Source: Anaerolineales bacterium
Lineage (GTDB): Bacteria; Chloroflexota; Anaerolineae; Anaerolineales; DRMV01
NCBI GenBank assembly: GCA_027053355.1
Contig: JALUDX010000141.1
Location: forward strand, 1-32,581
Length of the DNA: 32,581 nucleotides
Direction: 5' to 3'
Shown here piece by piece: positions 15,233-22,943 of this stretch; position 1 is the stretch's first letter, and the number at the start of each line of letters is the position of its first letter. Both the position numbers and the translations under genes were made by a program. The notes under the pieces were generated by a model that did not search any database, was not told where the DNA came from, and worked only from the letters and a program-made list of their open reading frames with translations.

Positions 15233-15270
15233 AAAAAAACGGGCGAGGAACGTGGCTCCTCGCCCGCTTT
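15233..15270 (-). terminator. Intrinsic terminator after the distal gdh gene
   Basis: CGGGCGAGGA (15240-15249) pairs with TCCTCGCCCG (15257-15266). A run of seven A on the plus strand becomes a U-run after the hairpin on the minus strand. It lies 25 bp after the stop codon at 15292. CTTTT on the other side gives weak activity in the plus direction (for malQ). Confidence 0.85.
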
Positions 15271-15291
15271 TGTCATTCTGAAGCCGGCGCG

Positions 15292-16542
15292 CTACACCCA
15301 GCCGCGCAGTTTCATGGCTTCGGCCACGCGCGCTACGGCCACCATGTAGGCCGCCAAGCGGTTGTGGACGCCCTCTTTCTGCGCCATTTCATGCACGGCG
15401 TGGAAGGCCGCGGTCATCTTCTTGTCCAGCCGCTCGTGCACGGTTTCCAGATCCCAGTAGTAGTCGTAGGCGTTTTGCACCATCTCAAAGTAGGAAACCG
15501 TCACGCCGCCGGCGTTTGCTAAGAAGTCGGGGATGACGTAAGAGCCCTTGTCGTGCAAGATGAGGTCGGCTTCGGGCGTGGTGGGGCCGTTGGCCAGTTC
15601 CACGATCACCTTGGCCTTGATGCGACCGGCGTTTTCGTCGGTGATCACGTCTTCCAGAGCGGCGGGCACCAGCACCGGCACGTCCAGTTCCAGCAGTTCC
15701 TCGTTGGTGATGTTGTCGGCGCCGGGGAAGTTGATGACCGAGCCGGTCTCTTTCTTGTGCGCCATCACGGCTTTGTAGTCCAAGCCCTTGGGGTTGTAGA
15801 TGCCGCCCTTGGAGTCAGAGACCGCCACCACCTTGAGGCCGAACATTTCGCTGCCGAGCACGTGGGCAAAGTAACCGGCGTTGCCGTAGCCTTGAATGGC
15901 CGTCGGTGCATCTTTCAATTCAAGGCCGAGCACCTTGGCCGCCTCGCGCAGGGTGTACATGCCGCCGCGAGCGGTGGCGTCGCCGCGACCTTTAGAGCCA
16001 CCTAACGGAATGGGCTTGCCGGTGATCATGCCAAATTCGTTCCAGCCCTGCATGGTGGAAAACTCGTCCATCATCCAGGCCATGATTTGCGGGGTAGTGT
16101 AAACATCGGGCGCGGGCACGTCCTTTTCCAACCCGATGAGCGCGGTGCCGATGGCGCGGATGTAAGCGCGCGAAAGTCGCTCTAATTCGGCAGTGGAAAG
16201 TTTGTGGGGGTCACAAATCACGCCACCTTTGCCGCCGCCCAGGGGGATGTCCACCACCGCGGTCTTCCACGTCATCCACGCGGCTAAGGCGCGCACCGTG
16301 TCGATGGTTTCGTCGGGGTGGAAGCGAATGCCGCCCTTCGTCGGCCCACGGGAGTTGTTGTATTGGACGCGGAAACCATGGAACACCTGGTACGAGCCAT
16401 CGTCCATCCGCACCGGGAAGGTGACATGGATCTCCCGCATCGGCCAGCGGAGCATTTCGTGGGTGGCCTTGTCGAGGCCGAGCCGTTTAGCGGCGGCGTC
16501 CAACTGGGCTTGCGCGATCTTAAAGGGGTTGTGCTTGGACAT
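15292..16542 (-). CDS. gdhA: Glutamate dehydrogenase family protein (canonical NAD-type loop)
   Basis: 416 residues from ATG 16542-16540 ([20 protein letters not shown]), preceded by AAGGAGG. The 17 extra codons upstream in frame are rejected. It catalyses reversible oxidative deamination of glutamate. Conserved features are [30 protein letters not shown] with the catalytic and substrate lysines, [14 protein letters not shown] with the catalytic Asp, the Rossmann motif GYGNAG followed by [13 protein letters not shown], and [10 protein letters not shown]. Ser-Asp-Ser after the Rossmann strand suggests NAD use, but this is not decisive. It lies 85 bp downstream of a second paralogue. The two may form separate enzymes or a hetero-complex like Thermus GdhA/GdhB. 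Confidence 0.95.
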   Translation of the reverse strand: MSKHNPFKIAQAQLDAAAKRLGLDKATHEMLRWPMREIHVTFPVRMDDGSYQVFHGFRVQYNNSRGPTKGGIRFHPDETIDTVRALAAWMTWKTAVVDIPLGGGKGGVICDPHKLSTAELERLSRAYIRAIGTALIGLEKDVPAPDVYTTPQIMAWMMDEFSTMQGWNEFGMITGKPIPLGGSKGRGDATARGGMYTLREAAKVLGLELKDAPTAIQGYGNAGYFAHVLGSEMFGLKVVAVSDSKGGIYNPKGLDYKAVMAHKKETGSVINFPGADNITNEELLELDVPVLVPAALEDVITDENAGRIKAKVIVELANGPTTPEADLILHDKGSYVIPDFLANAGGVTVSYFEMVQNAYDYYWDLETVHERLDKKMTAAFHAVHEMAQKEGVHNRLAAYMVAVARVAEAMKLRGWV

Positions 16543-16583
16543 GGGTTCCTCCTTACAAGTAGAGAAGAGTAAAATGGGACATT

Positions 16584-16620
16584 GTGAAAGCAAACGCCGC
16601 CTGCCAAAAGCAAGCGGCGT
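16584..16620 (-). terminator. Hairpin between the two gdh genes
   Basis: On the minus strand ACGCCGC (16620-16614) pairs with GCGGCGT (16600-16594) around an additional short TGC/GCA stem, followed by TTGCTTTC. It starts 7 bp after the upstream gdh stop. It may be a weak terminator that lets part of transcription continue into the second gene. Confidence 0.5.
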
Positions 16621-16627
16621 CTGTTAC

Positions 16628-17914
16628 CTAAATCCAGCCTCGCATTTCCATGGCCTTGACCACCCGATCAATAGCCACCATGTAAGCCGCGTCGCGGGTG
16701 TACACCTCCTCGTCCAGCGCCATCTGGAGCACACCGCTGAAGGCCTGGCTCATCTTCTTGTCCAGACGCTCCAGCACTTCATCCCGCGTCCAGTAGAAAT
16801 TCATGTCGTTTTGCACGCTTTCGAAGTAGGAAACGGTCACGCCACCGGAATTACAGAGAAAGTCGGGGATGACGAAGACACCACGTTCCTGCAAAACAGC
16901 GTCGGCTTCGGGCGTGGTAGGGCCATTAGCACCTTCGGCGAGGATTTTGACCTTATCGCTGATGAGTTTGACCGTTTCGCCGGTGATCTGGCCTTCCAGC
17001 GCGGCGGGGATGAGCACATCCACGTCCTTGGCAAGCCAGGCCATCGCGTCTTCAAGCACATAGCCCGCCTTTTGGGCTTTTTGCTTGTCGATAGTGCCGT
17101 ATTGGTCGGTGATGCTCTTGAGGAAATGGGGGTCGACGCCCTCGGGGTGACAGAGGGTGTAGGGCTTTTTGTCTTGGCGATCCCAGTAGGAGACGCAGGC
17201 CACCTTGCCGCCGAGGATTTCGATGAAGCCGATGACCGCGTTCTGAGCCACGTTGCCGAAGCCTTGCACCGAAGCGGTACTCTTGCTGGGGTCAATGCCC
17301 AGGTGTTTCATGGCCTCGCGGATGTTGTAGACCACGCCAAAGCCGGTAGCCTCGGCGCGGCCCAACGAGCCGCCGCCGCCCACGGGCTTGCCGGTGATCA
17401 CCCCGGGGGTGTATTCGCCGACGAGTTTGGAATACTCGTCCATCATCCAGCCCATCATCTGGGGGTTGGTGCCCACGTCGGGTGCGGGGACGTCAATGCG
17501 CGGCCCGATGTTGCGCCAGATCTGGTCGACCCAGCCGCGGCACAGGCGCTCCAGTTCCCCGCGCGAGAGGGTGGCCGGGTCAACCGCCACGCCGCCCTTG
17601 GCGCCACCCAAGGGGATGTCGGCTACTGCGGTCTTCCAGGTCATCCACATGGCCAGCGCGCGCACCGTGTCAATCGTCTCTTTGGGGTGGAAACGAATGC
17701 CACCTTTGGCCGGGCCGCGCGCATCGTTGTGCTGCACGCGGTAGCCCAAAAACGTCTTGATGTGGCCGTTATCCAGCCGCACGGGAATCTGGAAATGGAA
17801 TTCCCGCATGGGCTGGCGTAGCATTTGCGCTACGTCTTCGTTCAGGCCCAGCAACTCGGCCACGTGGTCAAATTGTTGCTGGGCCATCTTGAATGCGTTC
17901 ACCGATTCGGACAT
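16628..17914 (-). CDS. Glutamate dehydrogenase family protein, divergent subfamily
   Basis: 428 residues from ATG 17914-17912 (MSESVNAFKMAQQQFDHVAE), with GGAGTGA upstream. It has the family's catalytic framework: [45 protein letters not shown] and [11 protein letters not shown]. The nucleotide-binding domain differs clearly from its neighbour: GFGNVAQ replaces GxGNxG, and the usual VSDSxGGIYN is replaced by CVSYWDRQDKKPYTLCHPEG. This belongs to a recognisable separate subfamily of Glu/Leu/Phe/Val dehydrogenases. Cofactor and amino-acid preference may differ from those of the downstream copy. It is the upstream gene of a tandem pair. All main catalytic residues are kept, so an inactive regulatory role is not evident. 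Confidence 0.9.
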   Translation of the reverse strand: MSESVNAFKMAQQQFDHVAELLGLNEDVAQMLRQPMREFHFQIPVRLDNGHIKTFLGYRVQHNDARGPAKGGIRFHPKETIDTVRALAMWMTWKTAVADIPLGGAKGGVAVDPATLSRGELERLCRGWVDQIWRNIGPRIDVPAPDVGTNPQMMGWMMDEYSKLVGEYTPGVITGKPVGGGGSLGRAEATGFGVVYNIREAMKHLGIDPSKSTASVQGFGNVAQNAVIGFIEILGGKVACVSYWDRQDKKPYTLCHPEGVDPHFLKSITDQYGTIDKQKAQKAGYVLEDAMAWLAKDVDVLIPAALEGQITGETVKLISDKVKILAEGANGPTTPEADAVLQERGVFVIPDFLCNSGGVTVSYFESVQNDMNFYWTRDEVLERLDKKMSQAFSGVLQMALDEEVYTRDAAYMVAIDRVVKAMEMRGWI

Positions 17915-17939
17915 GAGCAAAGTCACTCCATTCTGGAAG

Positions 17940-17972
17940 ATAATAAACGGGCACCACTCGGGATGGTGCCCG
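17940..17972 (-). terminator. Terminator-like hairpin between the toxin-antitoxin genes and gdh
   Basis: CGGGCACCA (17948-17956) and TGGTGCCCG (17964-17972) form a 9-bp stem followed on the minus strand by TTTATTAT. It could end the toxin-antitoxin transcript (about 100 bp after its last stop) or be an attenuator in the gdh leader, because only about 25 bp remain before the gdh start codon. Confidence 0.6.
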
Positions 17973-18069
17973 CTCGTGCTCAAAGTTTATTCACGATAAT
18001 GCGCCGACGAAGGTTCTTCATTGCCGTTAGCCTTGTGGGGTTGACGATGGTTTTGCGTTGCAGAGAAAT

Positions 18070-18312
18070 TTATCCAACCTGAAAGAATTGCCCAATGGGG
18101 CGAAAGTCTGCCACATCCTGCCTTGCCAGTTTGCGGCGAATTTGCTCAAATCGCCTCACCGTGGCGGCAGTATACAGCCGTTCACCACAGCGTGTGCACA
18201 CCAACGCCTTCACTCGTACTACCGCTGTGTTAGAACCGCCCTTCAGCAACTTTTCAACTTCTTTCTCAACCAGTTCGCCACCGCAAATGGGGCATTTGTT
18301 CAGTTCGCTCAT
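18070..18312 (-). CDS. YgiT-type zinc-finger protein, putative antitoxin
   Basis: 80 residues. CPICGGEL near the N-terminus and LVCTRCGERLY in the middle give two CxxC pairs, the zinc-binding domain of the YgiT/MqsA N-terminus. There is no helix-turn-helix part, unlike full-length MqsA. The ATG overlaps the TGA of the upstream DUF4258 gene by four bases (ATGA), so the two are translationally coupled. DUF4258 plus a YgiT-type protein is a known bacterial toxin-antitoxin arrangement; here it is called by family and context only. The antitoxin is the second gene. Confidence 0.82.
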   Translation of the reverse strand: MSELNKCPICGGELVEKEVEKLLKGGSNTAVVRVKALVCTRCGERLYTAATVRRFEQIRRKLARQDVADFRPIGQFFQVG

Positions 18313-18623
18313 CGCTTCACTCTAACTCGCCAATCAATCCATCTTCCGGGGTCCGGGCGATATACCGTCACCAAAACAGCCCAGCCCGTTCTCTCATCGT
18401 AAGCCCAAACAGTATGAATTGGCTCGCCAGTAAAACTCTCACCATAAATCAAACAACTGGGATACGGTTTATCGGTGGGGTACTCTTCTATGATTTCTCC
18501 TTGTAAAACACTAAAGAAAATTTCGTCATACGACAAGTGGTCGGCATGTGCCTCTTCGTCTGCGTGGTCAGTAATACGAATCCGCCCGTCCCTAACGGCC
18601 TTCACAATGTCGTCAATACGCAT
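18309..18623 (-). CDS. DUF4258 domain protein, putative toxin
   Basis: 104 residues (MRIDDIVKAVRDGRIRITDHADEE). The protein has the DUF4258 pattern: an early ITDHADEEAHADHLSYDEI segment with conserved His, then GEIIEEYPTDKPYPSCLIYG, and a C-terminal HTVWAYDERTGWAVLVTVYRP block. It is a small single-domain protein, as usual for this family, with GAGGGA upstream of the ATG. It is followed by the overlapping zinc-finger gene. Base composition is lower in GC than that of its neighbours, which fits horizontal acquisition. The target and toxicity are not known from sequence; an RNase-like activity would be a guess. Confidence 0.8.
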   Translation of the reverse strand: MRIDDIVKAVRDGRIRITDHADEEAHADHLSYDEIFFSVLQGEIIEEYPTDKPYPSCLIYGESFTGEPIHTVWAYDERTGWAVLVTVYRPDPGRWIDWRVRVKR

Positions 18624-18689
18624 GACATCCCTCGGGACAAAGTTGTTCCTTCACTTTATTCAAGCATCCTATGGATCGCGACGGACGAA

Positions 18690-18795
18690 CGCGCATTTTT
18701 TGAACGCCAAGGAGTAACACAAAGGCGTAAAGAACCCAAAGGAAAATTCTGTGCTTTCTGTGCCTCCTCTGTGCCTTCTGTGGTTTTCCTTCCGC
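18690..18795. repeat. Dispersed repeat fragment upstream of the TA pair
   Basis: GAACGCCAAGGAG and AACACAAAGGCGTAAAGAA are followed by TTCTGTGCTTTCTGTGCC, CCTCTGTGCCTTCTGTGG and TTTTCC. The CTGTG motif returns every 10-12 bp. It is a partial relative of the family-2 elements without recognisable ends. Confidence 0.45.
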
Positions 18796-18816
18796 AATTA
18801 AAGATTACTCCAAACT

Positions 18817-20295
18817 TCACCCTGCGTCAAGAGACTTGCGGCGCTCTTGCAGGTTTCTCATCAAGACTTGACGCACCACTTTGGGGTTCGCCTGCCCGCG
18901 CGCCAGGCGCATCACCTGCCCAAACAAGAAGTTCGCCACGCCCTCTTTGCCTTTCAGGTAGGTCTCCAGTTCCTTGGGATGCGCGGCAAGCACTTCTTCC
19001 ACCCAGCCTTGGATGGCCGCTTCGTCGGAAACCTGCTTCAGGCCCTTCTCGGCAATGATTTCTGCCGCGCTTTTGCCGCTGGCGAACATTTCGGCGAGCA
19101 CGCTCTTGCCGGTGTTGTTGTTGATTTCGCCCCCGGCGATGCGGCGCAGCAGGTCGGCCAGCGCCTGCGGTGAGACTTTGACCGCAGCAATGTCCACGCC
19201 CGCTTGGTTCATCAGCCCAAACAGTTCGCCCGTCACCCAGTTGGCGACGGTTTGCGCGGGCACTGCGGGCGCGGCGGCTTCCACCGCGGCTTCGTAGTAG
19301 TCGGCCACCGCGCGCTCGGCGGTCAGCACCTCCGCGGCGTAAGCCGTGAGCCCGTATTGCTCTTGAAAACGGCGGAAGCGCGCGTAAGGCAGTTCGGGCA
19401 GTGCCGCGCGCAGTTCCTCCACCCATTCGGGCGGCACTTCTAAGGGCGGCAGGTCGGGCTCGGGGAAATAGCGGTAATCGTGGGCTTCTTCCTTGCTGCG
19501 CTGGGGCACGGTCACCCCGCGGGCATCGTCCCAGCCCATGGTTTGCTGCACCACCGGCTCGCCGCGGCGCAGCAGTTCGCTCTGGCGGGCAATTTCCTGC
19601 GTCACGGCCTGCTCCAAGGCTCGAAAACTGTTCAGGTTCTTGATTTCGGTGCGGGTGTTGAGCGCGTCGCTGCCCTTCCAGCGCACCGAAACGTTGGCCT
19701 CAAAGCGGATGACGCCCTTTTCCATATCGCCGCTGTTGACGCCCAAGTAGCGCACGATTTGCCGGATGGCCATGGCATACGCTTTGGCCTCTTCCACCGA
19801 GCGCATGTCGGGCTCAGAGACGATTTCCAGCAAGGGCACGCCGGCGCGGTTGAGGTCAACCAACGAGTATTCCTCGCCGCTCTCGGTGCGGACGTGGGTC
19901 AGTTTGCCGGTGTCCTCTTCCAGATGCACCCGGCGGACGCGGATGCGCCGCTCGCCCGCCGCGGTGCGGATGGTGATTGCGCCGTGCTCGGCCAGCGGCA
20001 GTTCGTATTGCGAAATCTGGTAGCCCTTGGGCAGGTCGGGGTAAAAATAGTTCTTGCGGGCAAAGATGCTCACTCGGTTGATGGTGCAGCCCAGGGCCAG
20101 CGCCACCTTGGTGCCCTTGGCAACCGCTTCTTTGTTGACCACCGGCAGCGCACCGGGCATCGCTGCGCACACCGGGCAGACCGCGGTGTTCGGCTCCGCG
20201 GTAGTGGAATCCACCACCGGGCAAGCACAAAACATCTTGGATTTGGTGTTCAGTTCGGCATGGATTTCAAGGCCGATGACGGGTTCAATTTCCAT
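18817..20295 (-). CDS. gatB: Asp-tRNA(Asn)/Glu-tRNA(Gln) amidotransferase subunit B
   Basis: 492 residues from ATG 20295-20293 ([20 protein letters not shown]), with GAGGCG upstream. GatB is the kinase and tRNA-binding subunit of GatCAB, which converts mischarged Glu-tRNA(Gln) and Asp-tRNA(Asn) to the correct amidated forms. Motifs are the [10 protein letters not shown] start, MFCACP and [13 protein letters not shown] with zinc-type cysteines, [39 protein letters not shown] and the C-terminal tail domain ([12 protein letters not shown]). Full length is normal. gatA and gatC are not in the window, so the complex is encoded at more than one locus. The protease gene ends about 100 bp upstream on the same strand. 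Confidence 0.97.
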   Translation of the reverse strand: MEIEPVIGLEIHAELNTKSKMFCACPVVDSTTAEPNTAVCPVCAAMPGALPVVNKEAVAKGTKVALALGCTINRVSIFARKNYFYPDLPKGYQISQYELPLAEHGAITIRTAAGERRIRVRRVHLEEDTGKLTHVRTESGEEYSLVDLNRAGVPLLEIVSEPDMRSVEEAKAYAMAIRQIVRYLGVNSGDMEKGVIRFEANVSVRWKGSDALNTRTEIKNLNSFRALEQAVTQEIARQSELLRRGEPVVQQTMGWDDARGVTVPQRSKEEAHDYRYFPEPDLPPLEVPPEWVEELRAALPELPYARFRRFQEQYGLTAYAAEVLTAERAVADYYEAAVEAAAPAVPAQTVANWVTGELFGLMNQAGVDIAAVKVSPQALADLLRRIAGGEINNNTGKSVLAEMFASGKSAAEIIAEKGLKQVSDEAAIQGWVEEVLAAHPKELETYLKGKEGVANFLFGQVMRLARGQANPKVVRQVLMRNLQERRKSLDAG

Positions 20296-20396
20296 AAAAA
20301 TCGCCTCAACGAAAAAGGATCAACGCGCCTCGCCCCCGCGCCAGACGAAACGGCTCAAGCGCGCGGCGGCCAAAATTGGCAACGCTGCCGCGAGCC

Positions 20397-22016
20397 TCAG
20401 CGTGAAGGCGCGCGCGCCACGAAATCATCGAAATACACGTCGATCACCGGCTCGTCATTGGTGCTGACGCTCAATCCTATCATACCTTGCCGGTACGTGT
20501 CGTCGTGCACCTCGGCCAGCAGATGACCGTTGACTTCCAACCGCAGGGTATCGCCCACGCACGAAGCGCGCAGGTGGTTGGTCACGTTATCGCCCTGATA
20601 AATCGCCTCGCTATAAGGCCACCGCTCGCCCAACAGAAAAGTGTCACCATCTGGGCCCACCCGGATAATCTGATAATAGCCATCCGCACCGACGCCGAAA
20701 TAGTAAAAATAGCCGTCGTCTTGATACCGGCAAATCACGCCAAAATCGCCGTCATCGCTGCCGCCGATTTTGGTAGCCGAAACCTCGATGACCACGTCGG
20801 CCACCGTCAACTCATAAACACTCCACGCCTGCCACTGCTTTTCCCAAACGGCCATGCGATAACGGCCGTTGGCGGTGTAATCCATCAGCGCGTGCTTGCT
20901 GCTATACTGCGCCCAGCCGCTGTTGGCGTCGGAGAAATCGTCGGCCAGATAGATCGCGCCGGGCGTCGCCTGCGCCACCGGGGCGGAAGAGGGGTTGTCT
21001 GGAGCCGCCGCGACTTCTCCCTCCAACGCGTCCTCGATGAGCGGCTTGGCCAGGTTGATGGGGCGCAAAGCATTGATGAACCCGCCCGTGGGCACACAAT
21101 CGTCGTCTTCATCGACGACGCCATCGCCGTTGGTGTCGGCGATATAGCGGCAATCAATGACGTCGCCCTCGGCTTCACCCGAACCCAATTGGGTGGGAAT
21201 GGCTACGATTTCGCCCTGGGCATTCACGGCCATGCCGCCGCTGTTGCCGCCGGCAATGGTGGCCGACGTCTTGATGAACGCGCGCGGCCCGTGCCCCTTT
21301 TCGGCCGTAAAGCCGCTCACTTCGCCGCGAGTGAGGGTGATGGTGTTGCCGCCGATGCCGGGGTAGCCCAAAATGGCCAACGAGTCGCCCAGGTGCAGGT
21401 CGTTGGCGTCGCCTAAACGGACATACGGCAAATTCAATGTAGAAGGATCCACCACGCGCCCCTGCAAATCGGTGGTCACCCGCAAAACGGCCAGGTCGAG
21501 ATCCCGGTCGGCCTGCACCACGGTGGCAAAATACTTAGGCACCGGAGGGTGGTCTTCGCTTTCGGTGAGCAACACTTCCAGCGCATCGACCCGCTCGCCG
21601 CGTTGGGGCAACGCGACGTGAGCATTGGTCAAAATCAAGCCGCGCGGGTCAACGATAGTGCCTGACCCGCTCCAAATAGGAACCAAATCGCCATGTATAC
21701 GCCGGAGCGCTAAAATTTGCACCACTGCGCGATAAGGAATGACCGACTGCAACGGTGTAGGCAAAGGGGCTGCTGGATTCAACGGAGGTAAAGTAGGGCC
21801 TGCGCTCGGTGAAGGCACAAAGGTAGCGCGCGGCACAGTGGTAGGGAAAAGCGTCGCGGTGGGCTCTACTGGTGTCGCCCAGCCACTCTCAGCCGAGGCG
21901 GCCGAACCTTCACCATCTAAAGCCAAGGCGGCGCCCCACACGATCAGGCCCAGCACGCCGCATAAAAACATCAACAGCAGCAATACCGCGCAACCTACGC
22001 CCTTCCGTCCACTCAT
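20397..22016 (-). CDS. Membrane-anchored trypsin-like serine protease with C-terminal lectin-like domain
   Basis: 539 residues from ATG 22016-22014, with AAAGGAGGAGCC just upstream. An N-terminal hydrophobic segment (about 9-32) serves as a signal anchor. A Pro/Thr-rich linker (about 48-90) then leads to a trypsin-like domain with the triad His133 (TNAHV), Asp174 (DLAVL) and Ser259 (GGNSGG), as in HtrA-type proteases. No PDZ domain is visible. Near residue 294 DTNGDGVVDEDDDC is a calcium-binding, EF-hand-like loop inserted between a possible disulfide pair. Residues about 355-535 start YLADDFSDANSGW and look like a concanavalin/LamG-like beta-sandwich. It probably acts outside the cell membrane in processing or sensing. 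Substrates are unknown. Confidence 0.88.
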   Translation of the reverse strand: MSGRKGVGCAVLLLLMFLCGVLGLIVWGAALALDGEGSAASAESGWATPVEPTATLFPTTVPRATFVPSPSAGPTLPPLNPAAPLPTPLQSVIPYRAVVQILALRRIHGDLVPIWSGSGTIVDPRGLILTNAHVALPQRGERVDALEVLLTESEDHPPVPKYFATVVQADRDLDLAVLRVTTDLQGRVVDPSTLNLPYVRLGDANDLHLGDSLAILGYPGIGGNTITLTRGEVSGFTAEKGHGPRAFIKTSATIAGGNSGGMAVNAQGEIVAIPTQLGSGEAEGDVIDCRYIADTNGDGVVDEDDDCVPTGGFINALRPINLAKPLIEDALEGEVAAAPDNPSSAPVAQATPGAIYLADDFSDANSGWAQYSSKHALMDYTANGRYRMAVWEKQWQAWSVYELTVADVVIEVSATKIGGSDDGDFGVICRYQDDGYFYYFGVGADGYYQIIRVGPDGDTFLLGERWPYSEAIYQGDNVTNHLRASCVGDTLRLEVNGHLLAEVHDDTYRQGMIGLSVSTNDEPVIDVYFDDFVARAPSR

Positions 22017-22075
22017 GGCTCCTCCTTTCGCCTAACAGCCGCCGCGGCTCCCCTGCCCCGGCCAGTCGCTGATTA

Positions 22076-22302
22076 GTAACTGTTCAGCCTTGAGAAAATA
22101 GGCCGCGGATGAACGCGGATAATGACGCCTAGCCGCGGATTTTTGGGCGTCAAGGCCGCCAAGAGGACGCTAAGGTCGCCAAGATGATGCCAATGGCGCA
22201 TCCCGCTTCCCGCTTCCTGTGTTTTCTGTGCCTTCTCTGTGTCTTCTGTGTTTTTCCGTCTGCGTCATTGAGATTTCTCTTTTGTTTGCGCTGAACAGTT
22301 AC
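22076..22302 (+). mobile_element. Family-2 MITE, intact copy (12-bp inverted repeats, 8-bp duplication)
   Basis: A 227-bp non-coding element starts GTAACTGTTCAG (22076-22087) and ends CTGAACAGTTAC (22291-22302), a perfect inverted repeat. It is flanked by the perfect direct repeat GCTGATTA at 22068-22075 and 22303-22310. The interior has CGCGGATGAACGCGGAT, GATTTTTGGGCG, several GCCAAG units and a CTGTGTTTTCTGTGCC tract. The insertion lies just past the stop codon of the DUF47 gene. It is the reference for the degenerate relatives in most other gaps. The ends begin GTAA as in IS66 elements. Confidence 0.93.
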
Positions 22303-22318
22303 GCTGATTATATCCCTT

Positions 22319-22942
22319 CTACAGCCATTTCACCACGATGTCGCCAATTACGTTGGCGGCTTCGTCCCCGCGGTCGGCCGCGTTGGACAGATGGCGGTAA
22401 ATTTCCCGCAGTTTGAGGATGGTCATCACCTCGGCCAAATCCTCGGGGGTGACAAACAAATGCGCCAAGGCTTCGCGGTAGACCTTTTCCACCCGATTTT
22501 CCAAGGCTTTGGCGCGCACCGCGTGTTCGTTCGCCACGTTGGGGTGATCGCCCAGCCGCTCGATGCCCCGATACACCTCGACGGCCGCATCGTGTAACAA
22601 AGCCACCATGCTTTTGATGTATTCATTGGGCTCCACCTCGAAAATTTCCATCTCGTCTACCGTGGTGTAGGCATAATCCAGCATGTCGTCCACGGTCAAC
22701 GAAAGGGCGAAAATATCTTCCCGGTCGAAGGGAGTGACAAACGTCCGGTTCAGTTCGTCGATCAAAATACGGCGGGCTTCGTCGGCCTCCTTCTCGATCT
22801 CTCGCAAGCGCATGGCCAGCGCCTCCGAAGGCGCGCTGGTGTATTGCTGCAGCATGTGAAAGCCTTCCATGGTCAACTCGGCCTGGCGCAAAAGTAACAC
22901 CATAAAACGATTGGCCTTCTTCTCCCGACGGAACAAACCCAT
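22319..22942 (-). CDS. DUF47 / PhoU-like protein
   Basis: 207 residues (MGLFRREKKANRFMVLLLRQ). The sequence is all-helical with the DUF47 pattern: EIEKEADEARRILIDELNRTFVTPFDREDIFALS and a C-terminal LKLREIYRHLSNAADRGDEAANVIGDIV. In this family, proteins are usually partners or regulators of Pit-type phosphate transporters and have conserved E/D clusters for metal binding. No pit gene is adjacent here, so the partner must be elsewhere. The start codon lies one base after the tilS stop. AAGGAG inside the end of tilS is the ribosome site, so the two are translationally coupled, although their functions appear unrelated. Confidence 0.88.
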   Translation of the reverse strand: MGLFRREKKANRFMVLLLRQAELTMEGFHMLQQYTSAPSEALAMRLREIEKEADEARRILIDELNRTFVTPFDREDIFALSLTVDDMLDYAYTTVDEMEIFEVEPNEYIKSMVALLHDAAVEVYRGIERLGDHPNVANEHAVRAKALENRVEKVYREALAHLFVTPEDLAEVMTILKLREIYRHLSNAADRGDEAANVIGDIVVKWL

Positions 22943-22943
22943 A

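Noticed and set aside
16193-17821. 542-codon plus-strand frame opposite the gdh genes
   Set aside because: Spans two real minus-strand genes and their intergenic hairpin; no recognisable domain.
17940-18000. T-box-like sequence (GAGTGGTGCCC) in the gdh leader
   Set aside because: The leader is too short for a T-box stem I and specifier, and the match to the T-box core is partial. A plain hairpin is enough.
18000-18083. Small plus-strand frame MRRRRFFIAVSLVGLTMVLR
   Set aside because: It resembles a signal peptide, but it has only 27 codons, no ribosome site and overlaps the antitoxin stop. At most a gene remnant.
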